In this document: positions 6,997-13,896 of the stretch, in pieces | Layout: each line of letters opens with the position of its first letter | Position numbering within the stretch: the first letter of the stretch is position 1 | Source: an uncultured Acetobacteraceae bacterium | GTDB taxonomy: Bacteria > Pseudomonadota > Alphaproteobacteria > Acetobacterales > Acetobacteraceae | Assembly: GCA_903839965.1 (NCBI GenBank) | Contig: CAIMEK010000400.1 | Span: 1 to 14,196, forward strand | Length of the DNA: 14,196 bases | Direction: 5' to 3' | Made by a program: the position numbers and the translations under genes | The notes under the pieces: generated by a model | What the model was told of the DNA's origin: nothing | Seen by the model: the letters and a program-made list of their open reading frames with translations, nothing else | Databases searched by the model: none

Positions 6997-7256
6997 GACT
7001 GTCGGTGCGGCGGTGCAGGCATCGCCATCGCGGCGGATCCGCCCGGCCCGGTCCGGCTTGCGGACGATGCAAATGTGCCGCGGCACCGACTCGGGCCGGC
7101 CTGGAAAAGCAGCTCTCCGCACGGTTGAGCCACGACGCAGGTGTGGGGGCAAACACCAAAGCAGACCGCCCCGGCTTGCTGGACGGATAATGCACGATCA
7201 ACGGGAAATGCCGCTTTAAGCCCGCCGAGGTGCGGCGCACACAGGAGATCCAGGAA
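6997..7256 (+). promoter_or_regulatory. 260-nt spacer between the two dehydrogenase genes, with hairpin and palindrome
   Basis: No gene is seen here. A 5-bp hairpin GTCCG-GCTTG-CGGAC lies at 7051-7065, about 55 nt after the first dehydrogenase stop; it lacks a T-run, so it is only a weak terminator candidate. Ten nt on is a perfect 12-bp palindrome, GTGCCGCGGCAC (7075-7086). A third inverted repeat, GGTGT/ACACC, is at 7140-7157. The palindrome is the kind of site a LacI- or GntR-type dimer would bind, but no regulator gene is present in the window. A GGATAATG at about 7186 resembles a -10 box without a matching -35. Confidence 0.3.
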
Positions 7257-8294
7257 ATGGCAGAAGCAACCTCGCGGCGGATCAGGTTCGCGGTGATCGG
7301 CGTCGACCACCGCCATATCTACGATATGACCGGCCGCCTCCTCGAACTCGGCCACGAATGCGCCGGCTACTGGACCGACGGCGAGCCGCGAACGCTCGCC
7401 GGCTTCGTCAAGCGCCATCCGCACATCCCCCGCGTCGCCGACAAGCGGCGCCTGATCGAGGATCCGACGGTGGCGCTCATCCTCACCGCCGCCATCCCCT
7501 GCGACCGGGCCGCCATCGCCATCGAGGCGATGCGTGCCGGCAAGGACGTCGGCACCGACAAGCCGGGCTGCACCACCCTCGCCCAACTCGCACAATTGCG
7601 CCGCGTCGTCGCCGAGACCGGGCGCATCTGGTCGGTGAACTATTCCGAGCGCTTCGAGGTGGCGGCGGCGACGCGGGCGCTGGAACTGGTGCGGGCCGGC
7701 GCCATCGGCCGGGTGGTGCAGACCACCGACCTTGGCCCGCACCGGATCAACCGCCTCCTTCGCGATGCATGGTATTTCCGCCACGACGCCGTCGGCGGCA
7801 TCCTCGCCGACATCGGCTGCCACCGGGTCGATTCGTTCATGACCTTCACCGGCTCGACCGATGCCGAAATCCTCCACGCCGCCGTTGGCAACTTCGCCAA
7901 TCCCGACGACACCGACTATGCCGACTACGGCGAGATGGTGCTCAGCAGTCCGCAGGCCCGCGGTTTCGTCCGCCTCGACTATTACACGCCCGACGGGCAG
8001 GCCAGCTGGGGCGACGGGCGGTTCTTCATCCTCGGCACCGACGGCTACATGGAGCTGCGCCAGGAACTCGACATCGCCGGCCGCGAAGGCTCGGACCATC
8101 TGTTCGTGGTCGACAACAAGTCCACCCGCTACATCGACTGCCACGACGCTGGCCTGCCGTACTATCCGGCCCTGGTCGCCGATGTGCTCGACCGCACCGA
8201 GACCGCCATGGCGCAGAGCCATTGCTTCAAGGTGATGGAGATCGCCATGCAGGCCGAGGCGAAGGCGACCCGGCTCGGCTTTCTGGCGCGCTGA
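7257..8294 (+). CDS. Gfo/Idh/MocA-family oxidoreductase (second, divergent subgroup)
   Basis: 345-residue dehydrogenase of the same superfamily as the gene before it but clearly a different subgroup. The dinucleotide-binding turn reads FAVIGVDHRHIYDMTG (11-26), in which the glycine-rich loop is replaced by a VDHRHIY form known from Gfo/Idh members of the N/DHxHIY type. EKP is changed to DKP (101-103, GTDKPGCTT). The C-terminal domain has GGILADIGCHRVDSFMTFTG (180-199), with H189 and D192 as likely catalytic or substrate residues, and AWYFRHD before it. The ATG at 7257 is chosen over an in-frame GTG at 7230 because AGGAGA lies about 9 nt upstream. Probably it acts on the same substrate or on the product of the first dehydrogenase; that is inference from adjacency. 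Confidence 0.88.
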   Translation: MAEATSRRIRFAVIGVDHRHIYDMTGRLLELGHECAGYWTDGEPRTLAGFVKRHPHIPRVADKRRLIEDPTVALILTAAIPCDRAAIAIEAMRAGKDVGTDKPGCTTLAQLAQLRRVVAETGRIWSVNYSERFEVAAATRALELVRAGAIGRVVQTTDLGPHRINRLLRDAWYFRHDAVGGILADIGCHRVDSFMTFTGSTDAEILHAAVGNFANPDDTDYADYGEMVLSSPQARGFVRLDYYTPDGQASWGDGRFFILGTDGYMELRQELDIAGREGSDHLFVVDNKSTRYIDCHDAGLPYYPALVADVLDRTETAMAQSHCFKVMEIAMQAEAKATRLGFLAR

Positions 8295-8342
8295 GCAATC
8301 GCGCGACGCTTCGGCGCCGCCAGCATCGACGTGCTCCGTCAG

Positions 8343-8363
8343 CTGGCCAGGCGGCCAGGGTTT
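8343..8363 (+). terminator. Possible terminator after the second dehydrogenase gene
   Basis: CTGGCC (8343-8348), loop AGGC, GGCCAG (8353-8358), then GGTTTG. It is a six-pair all-strong hairpin with a tetraloop and a short T stretch, 48 nt after the stop at 8294. The T-run is short, so it may be weak or only an RNA-stabilising hairpin. If real, it separates dehydrogenase and transporter transcripts. Confidence 0.35.
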
Positions 8364-8482
8364 GCTGGCGACCACGGCTTCCCCTGCGAGAGCACAACGG
8401 CGTTCCCACCGGGGACGTGGCGATGGCGCGCGCCGGCCCGCTGCGCGACCACTCACGCAAGCCGGCGCCCGGCCACATCTGG

Positions 8483-8560
8483 TTGTTGTCCGAGGGCGCG
8501 AATGGTTCGATACTATCACAGTTCTGGGATGGCCATCCGGCCAATGCCGGATTCAATTTT
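8483..8560 (+). promoter_or_regulatory. Leader of the binding-protein gene: weak promoter, palindrome and overlapping terminator-like hairpin
   Basis: The 292-nt gap before the binding-protein gene holds no gene. Near its end, TTGTCC (8486-8491) and TACTAT (8511-8516) are 19 nt apart, a poor but possible promoter. Just after it lies a perfect 12-bp palindrome GGATGGCCATCC (8527-8538). Its last four bases are also the start of a 7-bp hairpin ATCCGGC-CAAT-GCCGGAT (8535-8552) followed by TCAATTTT (8553-8560), which has the form of an intrinsic terminator. The two structures share bases 8535-8538 and cannot both form fully. The ribosome site (GGAGAGGA at 8571-8578) and ATG follow at once. This suggests an operator, an attenuator, or both; no function is proved. 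Confidence 0.4.
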
Positions 8561-8586
8561 GTCCCAATGCGGAGAGGAACACCAAG

Positions 8587-9777
8587 ATGTCCATGACACG
8601 TCGCGGCATGCTTTACGGCTCGCTCGGAGCGGTCGCGGTCGGGGTGACACGCCGGCCGGCGCGTGCGGCCGCCGAACCCATCCGGTTAGGCTGGCTGGTG
8701 GCACTCACCGGCGCGAATTCGGCATTCGGTATCGGCGTCAACCGTGGTGTCGTGTATGCGGTGAACAAGATCAACGCCGCCGGTGGCATCAACGGCCGCA
8801 TGATCGAGGTCATCACGCGCGACACCCAGGGCGATCCGGCGAAGGCGGTGAACGCCGCCGTCGAAATGGCCTCCAGCATCAAGGTGCACGCCGTCTTCGG
8901 CCCCACCAACTCGGGCGAAACGCTGGCCACCACGCCGATCTTCGCCCGCGCCAAGGTGCCCAGCCTGGTCGTCAACCAGGTGAACAGCCTGATCGACCCG
9001 GTGAAATTCCCCAACGCCTTCCGCATGGCTCCCTATCTCACCCAGTGGGACGACGCCAACCGCCATTACATCCTCGACATCATGAAGGTGAAGAAGGTCG
9101 CGGTGATCGGCGACAACACGGGCTACGGCACCACCGCGACCGCCGAGGCGGTCGCCGCTTTCAAGAAGGCTGGTGCCGACGTGGTCTATGACGCGGTCGT
9201 CGATGCCAACGCGCAGGACCTGTCGCCGTATCTCCTGCGCGCCCGTGCCGGCGGCGCCGAGGCGGTCGCGGTGTGGAGCGATAGCACCGGCATGAATGCC
9301 CGGATGATGAACGCGCGCGGGCAACTCGGCTGGGACGTGGTGTTCTCCGGCCATCCGGCCCTGGGCTCGGGCGATGTTCTCAGGCTGCTCGAAAAGCCGG
9401 CCTACTGGGACAAGGTCTACGTCATCGGCTGCAAGGCGTGCAGCTTCGACGACAAGGGCAACCTGCCGGCGCCGACGCAGGCGTTCGTCGACGAGGTGAA
9501 GGGCAAGATCGAACTGAGCGACACCTCGCTTTACTGGGTCATGGTGGGGGTCGATGGCGTGCGTCTCGTGGCCGACGCCGTCGCCAAGGCCGGATCGAGC
9601 GATCCGGACGCGATAATCGGCTACTGGAACCACATCACGAAGTGGCCGGGGCTGTATGGCCACTACTCGTTCACGCCCACGGATCACAACGGCTACCCGA
9701 CCGATGAGATCGTGATGTCGCTTGCCAGTTCGCAGAAGAACGGCTGCTTCATCCCGGCACCCGGCTACGCCGCCTGA
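8587..9777 (+). CDS. ABC transporter periplasmic substrate-binding protein, branched-chain amino acid (LivJ/Peripla_BP_6) type
   Basis: 396-residue binding protein of the HAAT importer class, which captures solute in the periplasm and hands it to the LivH/LivM-type permeases encoded downstream. The signal region has twin arginines (MTRRGMLYGSL, R5-R6, then a hydrophobic stretch and ARA), so export by Tat is likely. The mature part starts IRLGWLVALTGANSAFG (32-48), the usual first strand of the family. It continues through AVNKINAAGGINGR, FGPTNSGETLATTPIFARAK and KVAVIGDNTGYGTT, which are typical type I periplasmic fold landmarks. The ATG at 8587 is supported by GGAGAGGA about 9 nt upstream; a second ATG at 8593 would also leave the Tat motif intact. 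The stop overlaps the next ATG (TGATG). Families with this fold bind amino acids, amides, urea, aromatic acids and others, so the ligand is open. Confidence 0.92.
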   Translation: MSMTRRGMLYGSLGAVAVGVTRRPARAAAEPIRLGWLVALTGANSAFGIGVNRGVVYAVNKINAAGGINGRMIEVITRDTQGDPAKAVNAAVEMASSIKVHAVFGPTNSGETLATTPIFARAKVPSLVVNQVNSLIDPVKFPNAFRMAPYLTQWDDANRHYILDIMKVKKVAVIGDNTGYGTTATAEAVAAFKKAGADVVYDAVVDANAQDLSPYLLRARAGGAEAVAVWSDSTGMNARMMNARGQLGWDVVFSGHPALGSGDVLRLLEKPAYWDKVYVIGCKACSFDDKGNLPAPTQAFVDEVKGKIELSDTSLYWVMVGVDGVRLVADAVAKAGSSDPDAIIGYWNHITKWPGLYGHYSFTPTDHNGYPTDEIVMSLASSQKNGCFIPAPGYAA

Positions 9778-10634
9778 TGTTGCAATCGATCCTGGGGTAC
9801 GGGCTGGCGATGGGCGCGATCTATGCGCTCATCGCCATCGCCTACAACGTCATGTTCAGCGCCTCGCGGGTGTTCAGTTTCACCGCCGGCACGCTGGGCA
9901 TGCTGGGTGGCGTGCTCGGGGCGCTGTTCATCAACCGCCTCGGGCTGCCCGTGCTGCCGGGGTTGCTGGCGACGCTTGCGGCGTGTGCGCTGTTCGGCGT
10001 GGTCACCGAATTCGTCGCCGTCCGCCCGGTGCTGGGCAGCCTGGACCAGCACCTCTACGTGCTGTCGACGCTGGCGCTGGCACTGATGGTGACGCAGTTC
10101 ACGGCGATCGAGTGGAGCACCGAGCCACAACCGTTCCCGCAATTCATTCCAGTGGACGTGCTGGGCGTGCGCGAGCGGTTCTGGTTGCCAGTGGTGGCCT
10201 GCGGGCTGGTGCTCGGCGGGCTGGAGTTGCTCTACCGGCACAGCGTGGTGGGCCGCGCCTTCCTGGCGATCGCCGAGGATAATTTCGCCGCCCGCGCCCT
10301 CGGCCTGCCGGAGACGGGCCTGCGGATGGCCAGCTACGCGCTCGCCGGCGCCATCGGCGGGCTCGCCGGGTTCACCGGCGGCGGCATCCTGCTGGCTTTC
10401 TTCGCCAATGCCTCGCCGCTCAACTTCTACGGCTTCATCCCGGTCGCGGTCGGCGGCATCGGCAACAATCGCGGCGCGGTGGTGGGCGGGCTGGTGCTCG
10501 GCCTGTTGCAGCAGGCGGCCAACTTCCTGGTGGGCGGGGTGTTCGCCTCGGTCGCCGTGTTCAGCGTCTTCGTCGTACTGCTGTTGCTGGCGCCGCAGGG
10601 CCTGTTCGGCGCGCCAGCGGTGCGGCGGGTATGA
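9777..10634 (+). CDS. LivH-like ABC transporter permease
   Basis: 285-residue inner-membrane protein, nearly all hydrophobic, with about eight membrane helices, one of the two permease halves of the HAAT importer. It begins MLQSILGYGLAMGAIYALIA, the normal LivH start. The cytoplasmic coupling loop that contacts the ATPase is GRAFLAIAEDNFAARALGL (159-177). The VAVGGIGNNRGAVVGGLVLG stretch (223-242) is the family's conserved C-terminal signature. The ATG at 9777 overlaps the upstream stop by one base and its own stop overlaps the next start (ATGA), so translation of all three is probably coupled. The length is normal and there is no frameshift. Confidence 0.92.
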   Translation: MLQSILGYGLAMGAIYALIAIAYNVMFSASRVFSFTAGTLGMLGGVLGALFINRLGLPVLPGLLATLAACALFGVVTEFVAVRPVLGSLDQHLYVLSTLALALMVTQFTAIEWSTEPQPFPQFIPVDVLGVRERFWLPVVACGLVLGGLELLYRHSVVGRAFLAIAEDNFAARALGLPETGLRMASYALAGAIGGLAGFTGGGILLAFFANASPLNFYGFIPVAVGGIGNNRGAVVGGLVLGLLQQAANFLVGGVFASVAVFSVFVVLLLLAPQGLFGAPAVRRV

Positions 10635-12442
10635 CGGCGCGCGCGGGGGCGCCCGGCACCGCCGGCGGGCCGGAAAGCATGCCGGGGCCGGCGGCGCTGG
10701 TGGGCGTGTTGGCACCGTTTGTCGTGCTGTTCGGGCTGGCCTCGCTGCTACCGTTGACCGGCAACGCCTATTTCGGGCTGATCGTTGGCCGTGCCGCGGT
10801 CTACTGGGTGCTGGTTTCCGGGCTTAATCTGGTGGTCGGTTTCGCCGGCCAGCTGGCGCTGGGCTGGGTCGCGCTGCTGACGCTCGGCGCCTACGTCACC
10901 AGCGTGCTCTCGGCCGGCACGGCGACGCCGCCGATCTCGCCTTATTTCGCCCTGGCGGCGGCGGCGCTGGTCGGCGGGGTTGCCGGCGTCATCATCGGCC
11001 TGCCGGCCTTGCGGCTGCGCACCTTCTACTTTGCCATGAGCACGTTCGGCTTCGCCACCGTCATCACCCAGATCGCGCTGGGCTGGCAGAGCGTCACCGG
11101 CGGCGGCATCGGCGTGGTCGGGCCGACCTTCGGCGGTCCCTTCGCCTCCACCTGGGGGTTCTATTACTTCTGCCTCGGCGTGGCGGCGCTGTGCACCTGG
11201 TTGAGCGCCAACATCGCCCACAGCCGGTTCGGCCGTGCCCTGATGGCGGTTCGCGACGCCGAGGTCGCAGCCGAGGCCAGCGGCATTTCCAAGCCCTTGC
11301 TGCTGCCGCTGGTGTTCCTGTTCGCCGGCGCGACGGCGGCCACCGCCGGCGGCCTGTTCGCCGCGCTGCAGTCCTACATTACGCCGGATGCCTTCACCAT
11401 CGACCTGTCGCTGCTGTTCTTCATCGCCATCCTGATCGGCGGGCGGGGTTCCATTCTCGGCCCGCTGCTCGGCACGGTGCTGCTGGCACTGCTGCCCGAG
11501 TTCGCCGCCCCGCTGGTTGCCTGGGCGCCCTTCCTCTATGCTGCGCTGTTGCTCGTCATCGTTCTGCTGGTGCCGGGCGGCATCGCCAGATTGCTCGACT
11601 TCCGCTCCCGCCGGCCGCTGCAAACCGGGCGGACCATCACGCCGGACCTGGAAGCGCTGCCCGCTTTGTTGCCGGCGCGCACCGCCACCGAGCCGATGGC
11701 GATCGAGAAGGCGGTGCTGAGCTTCGGCGGCGTCAAGGCCATCGACGACCTGAGTCTGACGGTCACGCCCGGCCAGGTGCACGGGCTGATCGGCCCGAAC
11801 GGCTCCGGCAAGACGACGCTGCTCAACGTCGTTTCCGGCTATTACCGGCCCGACTCCGGCGCCGTGCGCCTGGGGGCGCTGACGCTGCGGCCCGGCGCGC
11901 CACAGACGCGGGCGGGCGCCGGCATCGCGCGGACCTTCCAGGCGCCGCGCATCGTCGGCGAGGCCTCGGTGCTCGCCAACGTCATGATCGGCGGCATGGT
12001 GCGCGGCCGGGCCAGCTTCGTCGAGACAATGCTGAGCCTCGCGCGCCACCGCGAGGACGAACGCCAGTTGCGCGCCCGCGCCCTGCTGGCGTTGCAGGCG
12101 GTAGGGCTGGGCCGGCTGGCCGAGATCCGGGCCGACCGCCTCCAGCACACCGAACTGCGCTTCCTGGAAATCGCCCGCGCGCTGATGCCCGATCCGGCCT
12201 TCCTGCTGCTCGACGAGCCGGCGGCGGGGTTGGCGGCGGACGAAATTGCCCTGCTCGGCGGGCTGATCACGGCGATCAGCCGGCTTGGCATCGGCGTGCT
12301 GCTGGTCGAGCACCATGTCGACCTGGTGTTCGACATTTGCGCTCGCGTAACCGTGCTCAACCTCGGCCGAGGGCTCGCCAGCGGCACGCCGGCGGAAATC
12401 CTGGCCCATCAGGATGTCATCAATGCCTATCTCGGAGGCTGA
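10631..12442 (+). CDS. LivM-LivG fusion: ABC permease with C-terminal ATPase domain
   Basis: 603 residues, two normally separate subunits in one chain. Residues about 20-325 are a LivM-type permease with eight or so membrane helices (NLVVGFAGQLALGWVALLTLGAY at 66-88; coupling loop GRALMAVRDAEVAAEASGI at 201-219; LIGGRGSILGPLLG at 268-281). A linker (326-354) leads to a LivG-type ATPase: Walker A GPNGSGKTT (388-396), Q-loop TFQ (435-437), Walker B FLLLDEP (524-530), H-loop H561 and the LivG ending DVINAYLGG. The signature motif, normally LSxGQ, is LQHTE (504-508), lacking the conserved Ser and Gly. In the expected heterodimer with LivF, one of the two ATP sites would therefore be degenerate. 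The start overlaps the livH stop (ATGA). The reading frame is continuous through the junction, so this is not a sequencing join of two genes unless an indel was missed. Confidence 0.92.
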   Translation: MTARAGAPGTAGGPESMPGPAALVGVLAPFVVLFGLASLLPLTGNAYFGLIVGRAAVYWVLVSGLNLVVGFAGQLALGWVALLTLGAYVTSVLSAGTATPPISPYFALAAAALVGGVAGVIIGLPALRLRTFYFAMSTFGFATVITQIALGWQSVTGGGIGVVGPTFGGPFASTWGFYYFCLGVAALCTWLSANIAHSRFGRALMAVRDAEVAAEASGISKPLLLPLVFLFAGATAATAGGLFAALQSYITPDAFTIDLSLLFFIAILIGGRGSILGPLLGTVLLALLPEFAAPLVAWAPFLYAALLLVIVLLVPGGIARLLDFRSRRPLQTGRTITPDLEALPALLPARTATEPMAIEKAVLSFGGVKAIDDLSLTVTPGQVHGLIGPNGSGKTTLLNVVSGYYRPDSGAVRLGALTLRPGAPQTRAGAGIARTFQAPRIVGEASVLANVMIGGMVRGRASFVETMLSLARHREDERQLRARALLALQAVGLGRLAEIRADRLQHTELRFLEIARALMPDPAFLLLDEPAAGLAADEIALLGGLITAISRLGIGVLLVEHHVDLVFDICARVTVLNLGRGLASGTPAEILAHQDVINAYLGG

Positions 12443-13166
12443 GCCCCTGCTTTCCGTGGCCGGGCTGATGGCCGGCTACGGCAAGCTGCGCGTGCTGCAC
12501 GGCGTCGACCTGCGGGTGGGAAAGGGAGAACTGGTCGCCATCCTCGGCCCGAACGGCGCCGGCAAGAGCACCCTCCTGTGCACGATCGCAGGGCTGCTCG
12601 CCAAGCAGGCCGGGCGGGTGGTGTTCGACGGGCACGACCTGGCCGGCCTCGGGGCGCGCGAGACGGTGCGGCTCGGCATCGGCCACGTCATCCAGGACCA
12701 CCGCATCTTCACCCGCCTTTCCGTCGAGGACAACCTGCTGCTGGCCGGCTACGACCTGCCGCAGAAGGCCCGGCTGGAGCGGATCGAGGCGGTGTTCGCG
12801 CTGTTCCCGGAGATCGCCGCCAAGCGCAGCGAGCACGGCAGCGCGCTGTCCGGCGGCCAGCAGCAGATGCTGGCGGTGGCGCAGGGGTTGGTGCGCCAGC
12901 CCAAGCTGCTGATGCTCGACGAGCCCTCGGCCGGCCTGTCGCCGGTGCTGGTGGACCGGGTGCTGGCGGTGGCGGCATCGCTGCGCGCGGGCGGCACCTC
13001 GGTGCTGCTGGTGGAGCAGTCCGTGCAGAAGTCGCTGGCCTTCGCCGATCGCGTCTATGCGCTCGCCGGCGGGCAGATCGTGCTGGAGGCGGCGACCTCC
13101 GAGCCCGACCTGCCGCACCGGCTGAAGGCCGCCTATTTCGGCCAGACCGAGGCTGCCGCCGGCTGA
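12423..13166 (+). CDS. LivF-like ABC transporter ATPase
   Basis: 247-residue cytoplasmic ATPase that pairs with the LivG domain of the preceding fusion protein. It has all catalytic motifs: Walker A GPNGAGKST (about 41-49), Q-loop VIQDHR, signature LSGGQQQ, Walker B LLMLDEPSAGLSP, and the family's usual VEQS at the switch position, where LivF proteins carry Gln rather than His. The ATG at 12423 is chosen because AGGA lies 8 nt upstream; an ATG at 12414 gives three more residues with no ribosome site. The start lies 20 nt inside the end of the livMG gene, so translation is coupled. It is the last gene of the importer operon and ends 46 nt from the convergent phosphoesterase gene. Confidence 0.93.
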   Translation: MPISEAEPLLSVAGLMAGYGKLRVLHGVDLRVGKGELVAILGPNGAGKSTLLCTIAGLLAKQAGRVVFDGHDLAGLGARETVRLGIGHVIQDHRIFTRLSVEDNLLLAGYDLPQKARLERIEAVFALFPEIAAKRSEHGSALSGGQQQMLAVAQGLVRQPKLLMLDEPSAGLSPVLVDRVLAVAASLRAGGTSVLLVEQSVQKSLAFADRVYALAGGQIVLEAATSEPDLPHRLKAAYFGQTEAAAG

Positions 13167-13212
13167 GCAGGCAGCGGACCCGGCACCGGAAGCGGCTTGC
13201 GCGTCCGCCCAG

Positions 13213-13689
13213 TCAAAGGTCCAGCCCGATCAGATCGGTCGTGATCCGGGTCCCCGCCACCCGAAGCTTTCCCACAGTGATCGGCAACTGGAAGCGGCGC
13301 GGGCCGGCGCTTCCAGGGTTCACGAACAACACGCCGTCGCTTTGCCGCTGCTCCGGCCGATGCGAATGCCCGAAAATGACGGCGTGGAAGCCTGCCGCGG
13401 CGGGGTCCAGGTTGAATTGGCCGACATCGTGCAGGACGTAGATGAGGGCGGCGCCGACGCTCAGCACCGCCGTTTCGGGCAGGGACGATGCCCACGATCC
13501 CCGGTCGACATTGCCCCGCACGGCCGTGACCGGCGCGAGGGCAGCAAGCTCCCCGAGCACCGCCGGGTCGCCCACATCGCCTGCATGGATGATGAAATCG
13601 CTGCCGTCCAGCGCGCGCACCGCCTCGGGTCGGAGGAGTCCGTGGGTATCTGAGATCAGCCCGACCACAAGCTCATCCGGAAGGGGCAT
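13213..13689 (-). CDS. MJ0936/YfcE-type metallophosphoesterase
   Basis: 158-residue protein of the small calcineurin-like phosphodiesterase family, which binds two divalent metals and hydrolyses phosphodiester substrates in the cytoplasm; natural substrates are mostly unknown. All metal ligands are visible: D14 and H16 (LISDTHG), D38 (IHAGDVGD), N60 (RGNVDRG), H87 (LHDVG), and H108 and H110 (FGHSH). The C-terminal NPGSAGPRR (124-132) is typical of the family. The length is normal. The ATG at 13689 fits the family N-terminus but has only a weak GAG upstream. The DNA directly upstream is occupied by gene relics, so its native promoter may have been lost or replaced. It is convergent with livF and not part of that operon. 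Confidence 0.9.
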   Translation of the reverse strand: MPLPDELVVGLISDTHGLLRPEAVRALDGSDFIIHAGDVGDPAVLGELAALAPVTAVRGNVDRGSWASSLPETAVLSVGAALIYVLHDVGQFNLDPAAAGFHAVIFGHSHRPEQRQSDGVLFVNPGSAGPRRFQLPITVGKLRVAGTRITTDLIGLDL

Positions 13690-13732
13690 TTCGCGTCAGC
13701 TCTGCTCCGATTCGCCCTGCGCCCGCGGCCCC

Positions 13733-13867
13733 AGGAAGCGGGACGTCCCCTGGGCCGCCATGCAGACCATCGCACGGGCGAACCGGCGGGCGCCGGGCAA
13801 GGCTGCGGGCGTCGTAGTGGACTAGGTGGGGGTGTTCCAGAACCTGCAGAAGGCCCTGGCCGTTCTT
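13733..13867 (+). pseudogene. Relic of type I restriction endonuclease subunit HsdR
   Basis: One plus-strand frame reads MQTIARANRRAPGKAAGVVVD from 13760, then an in-frame TAG at 13823-13825, then VGVFQNLQKALAV. This matches the end of the HsdR motor region, including helicase motif VI, normally LMQTIARANRVFxxKxxG and LIVDYVGVFxNLQKALAxY. The TAG sits exactly where the conserved tyrosine (TAC or TAT) of VDYVGVF is expected. Only about 45 codons are recognisable out of a protein of about 1,000 residues, and no start, nuclease domain, or hsdM/hsdS genes are seen. The preceding codons (RKRDVPWAA) match poorly. It is a dead fragment, probably cut by later rearrangement, with an IS1380-type relic right behind it. 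Confidence 0.75.
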
Positions 13868-13896
13868 ATTCACGGCATGGCAGGGATTCGCGGGCG

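Noticed and set aside
5788..7152. Long minus-strand open frame opposite the first dehydrogenase
   Set aside because: Antisense shadow in high-GC DNA; the plus-strand frame has full Gfo/Idh motifs and a good ribosome site.
6993..8519. 508-codon minus-strand open frame opposite the second dehydrogenase
   Set aside because: Shadow of the plus-strand gene; repetitive Gly/Asp/Val/His composition and no recognisable motif.
10748..12409. 553-codon minus-strand frame opposite livMG
   Set aside because: Gln/Arg/Gly/His-rich shadow; the plus frame contains every ABC motif.
13174..13208. GCGGAC...GTCCGC inverted repeat between livF and the phosphoesterase as a bidirectional terminator
   Set aside because: The arms are only 6 nt with a 23-nt loop and no T-run on either strand; too weak to annotate.
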